Shown: positions 12,101-24,100 of the stretch, one piece after another
Layout of the letters: each line of letters begins with the position of its first letter
How positions within the stretch are numbered: the stretch's first letter is position 1
Source: Eublepharis macularius
Lineage: Eukaryota; Chordata; Lepidosauria; Squamata; Eublepharidae
Assembly: GCF_028583425.1 (NCBI RefSeq)
Contig: NC_072807.1
Span: forward strand, 30,509,001-30,573,000
Direction of reading: 5' to 3'
DNA: 64,000 nt
Position numbers and translations under genes: made by a program
The notes under the pieces: model-generated
The model's database searches: none
Told to the model about the DNA's origin: nothing
The model's input: only the letters and a program-made list of their open reading frames with translations

Positions 12101-15100
12101 CCCAAGTCGCTGGAAGACCTCAACCCCAAAAGAGGAGTCCGTGCAAAACGAGAGAGTCGGCGGATGCGTGAATTAGAGCAGGCTATCTTCAGCTTGGAGT
12201 TGCTTAAAGTCCGGTCCACTGGAGGGGCATCTCCCTCAGAGGAGCATCAGTGGTCCCCGGAACTGGCCTCCGAAGGCATGCAGTCCCCCAGGGGAACCCC
12301 GGAGAGTGAGAGCTCTCAAGGAAGTCTGGAGATGTTGATCCATGAAGAGACTCAAAAGAACAAACAGGACCCTGCATTGCCCCAGGACTACAATCCCCCT
12401 TTGGTTCTTAGAGGGTCGTTACCCAATAGCCCTAAATCTGACGATGATCGAGGCATTGCCATCTTTGCTGCTGATGTAAATAGAAATATGTCTGATAGGA
12501 ATAGGTCGATATCAAGTTCCGAGTTACCAGAGTGCCTTGCTGCTAAAGAGCGGCTGGCCTTCGATTCCCATAGCACTGTCTGTCACGGGCATACTAGAGA
12601 GCCCCTTATTTCAAGCAGCCTTCCTACTTTTTACCTCCCACCGCAGGACAATCTAAGAGTTGGTCATTCAGTGATGGAGAATAACCTTCGGAACAAGCAG
12701 ATGGACAAGTCTTGGGAAGCCAAGCAGGATGCTGAGTTGCAAAGAGCAGGGGAGATCCACGCCTCTCTCGGGGGAGGTCAGTTTCCCTCAAGCATAGAAG
12801 GTGGCCTGGTCCTTGCTGCTTCAGAAATGCCTCCTTCTGATCCTATTATCAAGAGACTGGAGAAGCTGAATGTGGAGAAGGAAGAACGGCAGAAGCAAAA
12901 GCAACTGCAGAACGAGAAAGAAATGATGCAGCAGATCCGGCAACAGAAGGAAATTTTGGAGAAAGAGCGGAAGGCATTCGAAGAGCAAAACAAGATCAAG
13001 GAGTCTTCCCAAGGAACCTCTTTCAGATCACCGAAGAAAACAGACAGACCACAGTCTCTCCTCATTGTCAATCCCCCAAACAAAGGGGAGCGTAATCTTG
13101 CCAAAAATACGGAACTCACCTCATCGGTGGAAATCAAAGGTCTCACCATCTCGAAGAAAGGAAGCCCACCTGCTCGTGTGACTCAGAAAGAAAGGACTAT
13201 TGTTGTGACTCTGGAACGAAGGGAAAACCAGGCTCCAGTTGACCAGGAATCTGTTGGACTTGACAAGCTGAATTCACAAATGGCTGCTGAATCTCAGGAA
13301 GGCTTAAGCAAACCACCCACAAGAAAAGAGCGGTTCAGATTACCCCGAATTCCCAACCAGGGCACTGAAGGCACTTCTGGCGAGGCCAGAGTTGGTTCCA
13401 TTTTCTTCACCCCGAAGGACAGTCACAAGAGCATTAAGTGAGTACTGTGACGGGGCATTATAACATGTGAACCTGGGCTGCTACATGGCGCCCTTCTGAC
13501 ACAATCAGCAACTTGGGAGAAAACCAAAGATAATAGATAATATTCAAAAAGTCTCACACAGGAATAAGAGCCAGTTTGTATACACACACGTGCATGTGTG
13601 TGTGTGTAAATATGTAAAACAGAAATCTATTGAATTCGCAGAATAAGAAATATCTTTGAGAGTGTTTGCATCTTCTCCATGCTGTGAAGTAAATATCATT
13701 ATGTACTGCAGGGTTTTTCTTCATTGTGTTTTTCTTTTGGTTTCTCTTTTTCTTAAAATTCAAAATGAACATAAAATACATAAATTTTATTGCAAATACT
13801 GGCCTGCAGCCAATCTTACTTGATTTCAATAGTACCGGGTGCTTCCTTGCTGATAGATAGAGATGGAGAGGCGGAGTTCTCTGTGTATGTATATTGGCTT
13901 TTCTCTTTTCCTGTGATGTTAACGGCTTGAGTGTGCATGTGTTTTGTCAGGCATAAGAATGTTAAGACGGGGAGTGTATATATACAGACAGCTGAAGGTG
14001 AGTAATAGAAATAAGGAGGAAAGAAATTCTGCTCCAGAAACACAAAATGCTGCTACTTACACAATAAATAGATTGGTATATATTATTTTCCATAATTTCT
14101 TTGCTAGCCATAGGAAGGGAGAAAGAACTACACAGAGCACTGCAGCTTCTGAGCAGCATCTTTTGCAGATCGCCGTCCTTTTGGACTTGTGAGACATTAG
14201 TTAGGCATTGTCCAAATATTCTCAGGGCTGCCTTTGCTGTCAAATTCTACGAGCTTGCTTTTTTTTAAAGCTGTGGCTGCTTTCTTGTAGCCTATTTGTC
14301 AGCTGTATATAATAAGCCACAACATCTGTTTTAGTCTTGCAGATGTTTGTGTAGTGATTTTGAAATGCTCACTGGATAGGCATTCCCTCTCTGCCGGGCA
14401 CGTGGCACTCGAGCACGCTGCTGTGCAGATGGGAATGCTTCCTTCTGGAGCTGTTTGGGATTCTTTCCCAGAGGAAGTGGAGGCTTCTCTTTATCTCTAC
14501 CACTTTAAACAGTAATGAAAGGTACATAAAATCACACTTGCACTTCCAGAGGAAAACCAACAAAGCAGCTGCCCTTCTCTCGATGGAGAAAGCTGAAAAT
14601 AATAATAATACATATTCAATGGGCCTAGTCTGCCCTTTCTCACTGGGACCCACGGCAGATTACAAGTGTGATTTAAAAAAATAAAAAATGCCAGTCGATC
14701 AGTAGGCAGATTACAAAATATGTTAGCATCAGGCAAGCAGTGAGCAGATTACAAGGTATGGTAACATTTGAATCTAACCATGAAAGTTTCTGGTATGTCA
14801 AAATAATGCTGTTAGGCTGGGATTGTAGAACAGGGGGAGAAAAACACCAGAACAAGGGATGCAGATACATCTGTTTAAGCCAACGAGATCATATCAATCC
14901 TACACTGTGTATCTGCATTGAGCCTCAGTGAAAAAGTGGACTATAAATAAATAAAAAAATAAAAAATCATCTGCAGAGCCAAACCATTACTTTGCTCCTT
15001 CTGCAAGAATGCCCTCTTGAACTGTTTTGCACATTTTGTACAGGAGCGTGTTGTGCCTGTAAACTTTGCATATAGTTGTCTGATGAACTGGACCGTGTCA

Positions 15101-18100
15101 CCCAGGGCTAGTGTGTGTGGCCTGAAGTTGCCTTTTCCAGGCTACTCTTTTTAGGAGGGGATCAGTTGAGGGCCTTCAATGTTCTCGTTTTCTAGTTTCA
15201 GCAAAGAATCTTCAGCTCATCCGTTCCTTCCAAAAGATGACCATAAAAAAACGTTTAAGATTCCCGGGCCAAGCAGGGGAGAGGTAAGTGACAGCTTTTT
15301 TTTTCCCTACAAAAGATTTTCAATACTGCTTTCAAAATTGTGCTTTTAATATGATAGTAAGTCTTGGTGAAAGTCTTGCTTGGTGAGCAAGCAAGTGGAT
15401 GTTTAAGGAAGGGCTGCATACACAACAGTGCAACAGTGGCTTCATTAAGATGGGAAACCTGGGTGTGAATTGTACAACTTGAGACTGCAGATGGGCCCTG
15501 CATGAAGAAGTACTTCTCCATACAACAGAATTCCTTGGGTAGTGAGAACAAGCATGGTTGGGGAGAAGCTAGACTAGACGCCTTCTCTTCTGGTTTTCTA
15601 AGTAGAGGGAAGTTTCTGGCATGGGGAAACTTATTAATAAGCTCCATCTGCTGTCTAAAGTAGTCCAGTCCAGAGTCCAGACACACACTTCCCACCCTGG
15701 AAAGAACTAATGTTCTGCCATGAATTGCTTCAGATAAGCTGTGTCGAAGGTAATCTTGCTGTCTGTTTCTGTTTTCCATTATTTTGTATCCGCTTCATTG
15801 CAATACATTTCCTTTATGCTGTCCTGCCTTTTTTGTTGTTTGCCATCAATGGAATTATTTTTTCTTTGAACAACTGTTGCATTTGGAAATGACTGTTCTT
15901 TTTAAAAAAATAGTTTCATGTGCCCTGTTTCTCTGGCTTCAGACACCAACCGAATCACCTGTTTTTTGTTTGAAACATTTTCATGTTATCTGTTTTTATC
16001 ATTTGGTATCAAGCAGGTTGCCAGACCAGCCCATAAAAAGAAAGCCCGCATGGCACGAACACGCTCCGATTTCTTGACTAGAGGTGCTTTGGCTGATTGG
16101 GAGGGGGATACGGAGGAAGAGGACTGCGAGGACAGTTTTGAATTCCTTCTCTCCCTTGACCAACCTCCTGACCCCGAGCCCGGGTGTGCAGCCAGACTTG
16201 GGCAGCCCTGTCACAGTGACTCTGAAATGGTAATTTCCCCCCAAGAAGCAGCTGTGCCAGGAGCATTTCTTGGCTAACCCTTAGCTGTACTGACACCTCC
16301 CACTGCTATTTCTCCAACTTGTAGCAGGACTGCAGACGGCTAACCTCTGAGAACACAGTCACAAACCAATAGCATTGAATCCTGCTTCCATGGGAACATC
16401 TGAGGACAAACTCAGTAGAAGGTAGCTTTTGATCAAACCCATTGCACATACTGGTACACAAGAGAGAATGAGAGGCCCTAGTTCCCAGCATCCCATCCAA
16501 TTTTAGTGTGACCAAGAAGCAAAATCTTAGGAAGGGGCTATGCTGTTGGATACAAGCTGGAGTCTCAGTGGCTGGGCTTGTCGCCCCATGACTTTCTCGG
16601 TTGCCATTCACGACTGGAGAGAAAGTATAGCATGGTTCTCGAGAGAGCTGTTGGAGTGAAGGAAAGTGAGGGAGGGGATGAACCACAAAACTAAACAAAG
16701 GGCAATGCCAGTAGGATGCCATTTTTTTAATGAGAAAAATTCCCTGCAAGAATCGCAGAACGTCAGCATTTGTTTAGCAGTGAAGTATTCCGCTTCTGTT
16801 TCAGGCAAGGCACAGAGGTAGTTGCCAACACAGCTTCTCTGTCTTTCCAGTAGAAACACTGTGTGTCTGTCTGTGAAATAAATCCCCCAGGAGGTCCGTA
16901 ACATGTGTTGGGAATGTTCTGTTAAGCTACCATTAGCTTTGCTGACAGTGTATTGTGATTTCTACCCTCCTGATGATGGCAGCTGTTTCCTCATTGTCAA
17001 GGGCTACCCTTAGAGCTTTTCAAGTAGTAGGGTTGGAGTATAATAAATCAAGGATCCTTCAGACGGACATACAGTGTTCCTCTGTATAAAGAGCTGGCTC
17101 GGCATTTGTCAAGTGTACATGTTCATTTTTTAACGTACCACCAATCCTACATAAAAGTGGATCTCTACTATATAAAAGCAGAGGCGTCTTCCAGTCCTGC
17201 CACTGATTGCATATAACTGAGGCCTTGTATGTGCGAAACTTAAGGATGCATCAAACCACAGGACTAAGCTAGAATAAATTTTGCATCATGAACTATTAGT
17301 GGTAAATCAAAAACTCCTAAATACTAAATCTTTGTTTAAAAATTGGTATTTGCTTATTTTACTAAAAGCCGGCTCACATAGTTCGTGGAGGTGGAGTTAG
17401 TGGTAAATTAATAAGCAATGTGGATTATTTATAACAAATTTGCAAGGAAGTAAATACATAAACCTTCCCATGATGACTTTTAGCTCCTGTACAGTTGGAT
17501 GAGATGAAACAAATGTTTTATTATCAAAGCTATTATCCCTAACAACATTTGCAGTACTGTAAAATGAAATCAGTAGATTAATATAATTGATACATGTAGA
17601 AACAATAAAGAACATTACATAAACTGTAATTACACCTCCATTCTGACTGCAGAACAGCATTTCTATTAATAAGAACTAATTTTAGCAGCGACTGCTGCAA
17701 ACAGGGACCATTTTAAATCCTGATGTTAAATAGGAGTTCTGTTCTCTATGGAAAGGGGTTGTTGGTTTCAGCCAGCAATTCCTGCCTGCCATAGCAGGGT
17801 TGGCCTTGGTTAGCAATTGGATGAGAGATCTCCAGTGAAGACCAGGGTTGCAGAGGCAAACCACCTCTGTTAGGCTCTTGCCCTGGAAACCCCACCAGGG
17901 GTTGCCATAAGTCAGATATGACTTGAGGGCACTCTCCACCACCACCACCCACATATAGACTGTGGCAAATGAGTGAGACCCATCCCACAAATAACAGAAT
18001 CTGTACTTGAGCAGAGCATCTCTTTTAAACTATGAAGGGCATTATCTGGATGCAGAGATGAGCAAGTGCCTTTCTTTAATTTCCTGGAGCTCTGATTCAT

Positions 18101-21100
18101 TAACTCATCTTCAAAGCCATGGCTGCTTTTAAGCACTCGGAGCCATCAAGAGAATCTGGGGCTTTGGATGTCAGCCAGCTACATATCACTGGCTTAGTGC
18201 CTACCTATGGGAGCTTTCCTTGTTGAGGCTCCATTTATAGCAAACTTCCTCCCCCTCCAGAATTCACAGCAGCTGTAGATCCAAGGGAGGAATCCTCCGA
18301 TTAAGGTATCTTTTTTTAATAGGCTGGCCATTCCATGTCCCTGCAAATCATGTGTAGTGGACAGTTTAATCTAGCAGCTTTAAGGCAAAAATGTCCTACC
18401 TTAGAGAAGATTGACACCACTCCAGTCCCTGCTGTGAGAAAGTAAGGAGGAGGCCTGGTGGATGGGCTGTCAAGAGAACTGTTCTGCTGCTAGATCCCAT
18501 GCCTCACAAAGCTGCCCAGAGTTACCAAGCATAGTTATGAGTTTTACACTCTTATAGCACAGAATTAAGCAGATATGCATTGTCCTTCTAAGCTCATTGA
18601 AGACAGTGGGATAAGAAGGGTGCAACTCTGCTTAGGCTGGTGCTGTTGGGACAGGTAGTGCCACGTTACCATCATAGGACGCCGAGGACCAAAGCAGTGC
18701 CTGTCAAAGGTTATTATATGCAGAGCATGTGAGAAGCAGCCTATAGAGCAGCCCACAGACACCACCCAAAGCAAGATCCTGTCGCAAATAAACAGCTTAT
18801 TTCAAAAGGTTCTTTGGAGGAAGTTCATGCTGTATCGATGGGTGGGTGTTCTATTGGCCATCTACTTAGTCAACACAAAAGGGTTGATACAGCTGGTAGG
18901 GTGGCAATCCCAACATCCTGACCCATTGGACGTGTGCATCCCCAGTACTAGTACCAGTGTGTAGATTCACTCACTCCTAGCAGTTGCCAGTGTTTGTTTG
19001 CTTGGGAGGAGGGTTGAAAAATCTTAGGAATATAGTATTGTTACTACCTCAGTCCCAGGAGAGATGGCAGGTTTAGCAAACAAACTCTTTGCATGTGAAA
19101 CAAATGGCAAGTACGTTGAGCCAGGGGTGAAGAGAAGCTTTACATTTCCTCCCTCATATAGGCAGGGCAGTGCTGTGTTCCTGGAGGCTGACCCTGCTGC
19201 AAAGTTCTAGTTCTGCTAGCAGTAGAAGCTTTTCACGCTGGGAATCTCCTGCCGAGATGCAGAGGGTGGCTGGGCTCACTCTTTGGCTTGGAGCACTCCA
19301 CTTAACACCTTCAGGAGGGAGCCTCATTCGCACCCCTTTCCCAAATCCTCCTCTGATTCTGCTGCCACCATTTTTTTTAACAAATGACATTTGCATGCTA
19401 GTAGCCCTAGATCTCATCTCCCTGTCTGTCCTCGTTCTGCCTGTGCTGCCTTTTGGTGCTCCATCACTGGCTCTTTCACTTGGCATTCGGCACACCTACT
19501 TCGGGGCAGCTGCTTGCACAATCAGCTTATTTTGAACTGTAAACAACACCTACTGTTACATATAAATACTGTATGACCCTGGACTTGCAAATTTTCCCCA
19601 TGTGTATTTTTATCGCAGGACATAAACCTGCGACTGCTTTCCCAGAGAGAGCAGTTTTTGATGCTTGTGTCTCAGAGCTCTTTTGTCTTTCTAGCTTGGC
19701 CATTTGGAGTAAGACATACACTGCGTGCAACTGATAAATTTTTCCAGCAGCTCATTAACATTAATGGCTGGTCTGCACAGAAGCTGTTTAAATCAAACGA
19801 TAAAGCAACCTGCAGCGCAGCAGCCATTATGAGATGCGACAGCATTTGAACGCACATGCTCGTCAGATATTTATCTCTGAACATTCAGTGTGAGAGGCAG
19901 GACAGTCCGGCAGTCGTTTTTGCAAGGGGTTGATTTTTTTTTTCACGAGAAAGCAAAATAGATTATCACCCACACACCAGTTGGCAATGAACAAAAAGCC
20001 CGGGGAGCCCGTTTCCCAATGGCTTTTTACATTAAAGCAATTCTAGGCATTGTAGTGATTTAAAGAAAATAAATGAAACATTGATGAACAGTGCAATCCC
20101 ATGCAGAGATACTCTAGCCTAATTATTTCAATTGACTTAGACTGGAATGACAATGCATACAATTGCTCTCTAAGTGGCAGCCCTTCAATTTCTAGCTCGG
20201 TTTGGGCAACAGGCTGGCCAGGGTGGGAGAGGCCCCATCTCCCACTCTGTAGTGCAGATAAAAACCTGTTCCCTCCATGTGCCAGGTAGCCCAAAATTTT
20301 GCAGAGTAGTGAGGTATAAACCCATCCCAGAGATCCATATAAGAATGCTTCCCTCAATAGACTTTAAAAGGCAAAATTAAGAATATTAATTGCAAAGCAT
20401 TTATTGGACCATCTCTCTAGCTTCTTACATGTTTTGCTCCAGAAATGACGTCCTTTCCCAATAAAGTAATTATATAAGGGGTGGAAAATCCCACATTTTA
20501 ATGTGCCAGGAAACATTGCTAGCCTTGTGCTCTATTGGGTGAGAATTAGATGCAGGGGTTTTTTTTTCGTCCTTCGGGATTCACCATGATGTATTTCCCA
20601 AGTCATCTTCAATGCGTGGTGAAGGCTGGGAGATTAAGCAGCCATCTCTAATAATCTGTCTATTAGAGTCAGCTCGGGCCGTACATGTAGGGATTGCAAT
20701 TCATTTTCTCACTAAGCATAGAAATTGATCCGATTTCACAAGGCTTAATGTTGCTTTGCTTTAAAAAAAAGAAGAAGAATCAGCAAACAAAAATAGCTGT
20801 AGCAAAGCCATGCTTTCCTCCTGGCGAAGAGCAGATGAGGGTTTCTTTCCAAAGAGGAACACTGACATTCACACTCAATAGCAGAAGAGAGCTTTCAGCC
20901 AGTGCCTTGGAAAATGCTATTCTGGCCTTTCAAGAAAATGGGCATAATCTCATGAAGCTCTAAAGGCTACAGCAGGCAATGCCATATATGAGTTCCATTG
21001 ATTTAAGATAAGCCTAACTTAAAATGAACAGGTGACGGCTTTAGTATCTTCTGTGCAATACCAACCTGCCTTTTTCTCATTTGTTTCGTAAAGTTCTCTG

Positions 21101-24100
21101 AATCCAGTGTGTGCTCGCTGAGACTTCCACCCATTGCATAAACGTGAGAGTGTCTTGCATTATTAGTCTCTGAATATTGGGTGCTTCCGAAACAGTGCAT
21201 TAACACTGCTTTTCAAACTGCACTACATTCTGTCAGTTAGCTCAATTACCAACAACCCCCCCAAAAATCCCCTTGGGTGAAATTACAATACTTACAGCAT
21301 AATTTGTACTCTTTTCAGTAACTGCAGATTCACCCATTTTTTCATGAAAAATCTGTTCGGTGAATTAATAGCTTCCTTCCTTATTGCCATCTTGTACTAC
21401 ATTTAAGGGATTAATTAAATTAGAATATGGAAGGCTGTTGATGTAAGAAACAGACAATATTGTCAGAACTGGGTTACATGATAGTGTATATATTAGTCTT
21501 CCCCAAACTTCTCATAGCTGAAAAACCTCCTTTTTCTGAATTAGAAGCAACCATTACTCATACATACACACACACACACCTAAAGTCTGCCTTTAGTGCG
21601 TGTAAACACTGGGCTGGGCATTATCAGAAAGCAGTGGTTGAAGAGTAACTCATGCATGTGGCTTGTGGGCCGTAATAAAGATTAACATAGTCATTCAAGC
21701 AGGGACAGAACAAACATCCTGCTCTGTGAGTACTTAGGGCTCACAGGGGTCTTGAATTATTTCAGTTAACTTATTTCTCAGGTCATAGCCGTGAGTTCCA
21801 TCACAGCCTGGGAATTGCTGCTATATTTCAAAAATGGAGCAATTGGTATTTTTTTATTTTATTTTTATTTATTTTTGATTTATGTTCCACCCTCCCCACT
21901 CCAGCAGTAGGGAGGAACAATTCCAAGAGGTACACATTATTGCCAGTGGTAGAAAATGTGTACTACAGTGAGGCTCACTTAGTGGTTTGGGAGCCACATG
22001 TGGATCTGTGACATGCTACCTGTGGCTCTTCTGAGCATTCCCCGTGGCACCTGCTCCACTGAAAGTGGGCGATTTCGTTAGAAATTGGAATACTGGCATT
22101 ATTACCATGGGCCCAAGATAAACGTTTATTTTTTTAAACGCCACACAACTGGTTGATGTTCAATTCAAGGGTAGGCAGATACGGGGTTCTGTGTATGAGG
22201 CTAGGTCAGTATATGCAGCTGACTGAGGTGATGGATTGGGGCATACCACTGCTGAAGGCTGACCAATAAAATAAAACGCCCACTAGTGGGGAAAGCAACC
22301 CTACATGCTCAAAGAAACCTTGGCAAGTAAAAGGGTTGTGCTATATATCATTAGTGTATCTTTGTGGGAGTGTCCAGGGTGGTCTGCAAACCAAGGAGAG
22401 AGCACCAGTGGCATAGAAAGAAAAGTATTTTTATGCATAAAGGATAGAACTCTGGTTCAGAATTCTTAGGAACAAGTTACCTCTGCAGTCTGTAGAAATT
22501 CTGGGGTGTCCTTACCCTTTGAAACAGTATTTTACTGTGGTATGGTAACAATGTTCTACTTCATCAGTCAGAATTATCTTAGATAAGAGAAATTAAATTG
22601 TTAGTTATAATTTTTTGTAAAAAAATGCAGGAATCCCAAAGAAGAAGTACAAGAAAATGTAGAACTGTGGTTATCACTCTAATGGTGGCTGTTTCAGTGT
22701 GGGGTCTGCTGCCAACCACAAGGCCTACCAGAAAAGATACCTTTCCCACTTTTTTGAAACATAGGGTAGGTGACATTTTGTGAAACAGTGCTCAGAATTG
22801 CCACAAGTGGGTCCCAAGCTACTGAGTGAGTATCACTGATAAAGAATATTATCATATGATGGCTGCGCTCAGATGTCACAAACAAATACCTGTCCGTTCA
22901 GGATGGGCCCAAAGCTGGCTTGTTACTATGCTTGCATGCGCCATCCCCTCATGCGCGAAGCATAATCAAAGACTTTGAACTACAATTTGGTGTGACATCT
23001 GGTTGCATGTGCCTAGGCAAATAATGAGAATCCTAGTTTGCAGAGAAAAAGCAAACTCTAGTTTACCCAGCTGCCTAAGAGCTAAATTATACGAGACGAG
23101 TTACACAAGGACACTCAAGTGAAGGGAGACATAATGTTAGCTGGAAAGTGTAGTTTGAATTTCACCTCTCTCTACAGAGCCGGCAAAGATCACTCCTCAG
23201 AGGGTTTGTTAATAATTGACAGCCTTCGGGAGGCAAAGAGGAATTTTGAATTTCACCTCTCTGTAGAGAGAGGTATAATTTAAACTATGCTTCCCGGCTA
23301 ACATTGCATCTCCCTTCACTTGAGCATCCTCATGTAATCCATATCATGTAGTGATCTCTAACTTCTGATGAAACTTCTGATTGTCCAGCAGTCTTGTGGG
23401 ACATGAGCATCACTGGAGTGCTGAACACCTATTGATCTTGCTGCTCTGTTTATCCATCCATACAAACCTACACAGGACCACCAGTACATGGAGGTTATTA
23501 CCGCGCTTAGTGTGACTCAGCAGAGCCAATCTGCAGATTAATTTTGTGTGCACTAGGAAATACAAATGATGGCAGTGTCTACATCTCAGATGCTCATCAG
23601 TGTCAAACGCCCATGCACAGTGCTAGTTGCATATCACACACTTTTATGTGCATTTGAACCTAGCCCTCTTTAGAGATGGGAGTGTTAGACACAGCATTAT
23701 TGAGAAGAATTGGTTCCATTTTTATCAGTATTTGGAATAGGAAATAATGTTCCATCAGTTTGCTGAGGGGACGTATTATGTAGGAAGACTGGATGGAAGA
23801 TCTTTTCCCTTCCCATTTCCTTCACTCCAGTCCTAGCAGAAATTAGATCATTTCCAATAATGTATTTTGTATTTATTGCTCATATCTGAATTTCCTATAA
23901 ATGGTTGAATCTCCTCATTATGCCCAGAAAGGCTGTTAAAACCAATCTCTGTGCCATCACAGCATGATATGCAGGGAGTGAGAGATGTTTTGCGAAGTGC
24001 AACAATTAAAGTCCACAGGCACCAGCTGGTAGGTTTCAAGAATGCATCAGATAGACAAAAAGTATCTCTGCGCTCCTTTCTCTCCTCTCTGGAACTGAGT

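Noticed and set aside
13944-14192. Possible extra MYO9A exon near 13,970 (GTGAGT follows)
   Set aside because: The flanking exons 10 and 11 already join in phase, and no acceptor with a coding-like reading is present.
15255-15779. 174-codon open frame on the - strand
   Set aside because: It overlaps MYO9A exon 11 antisense, has no recognisable motif or splice structure, and has a composition typical of chance.
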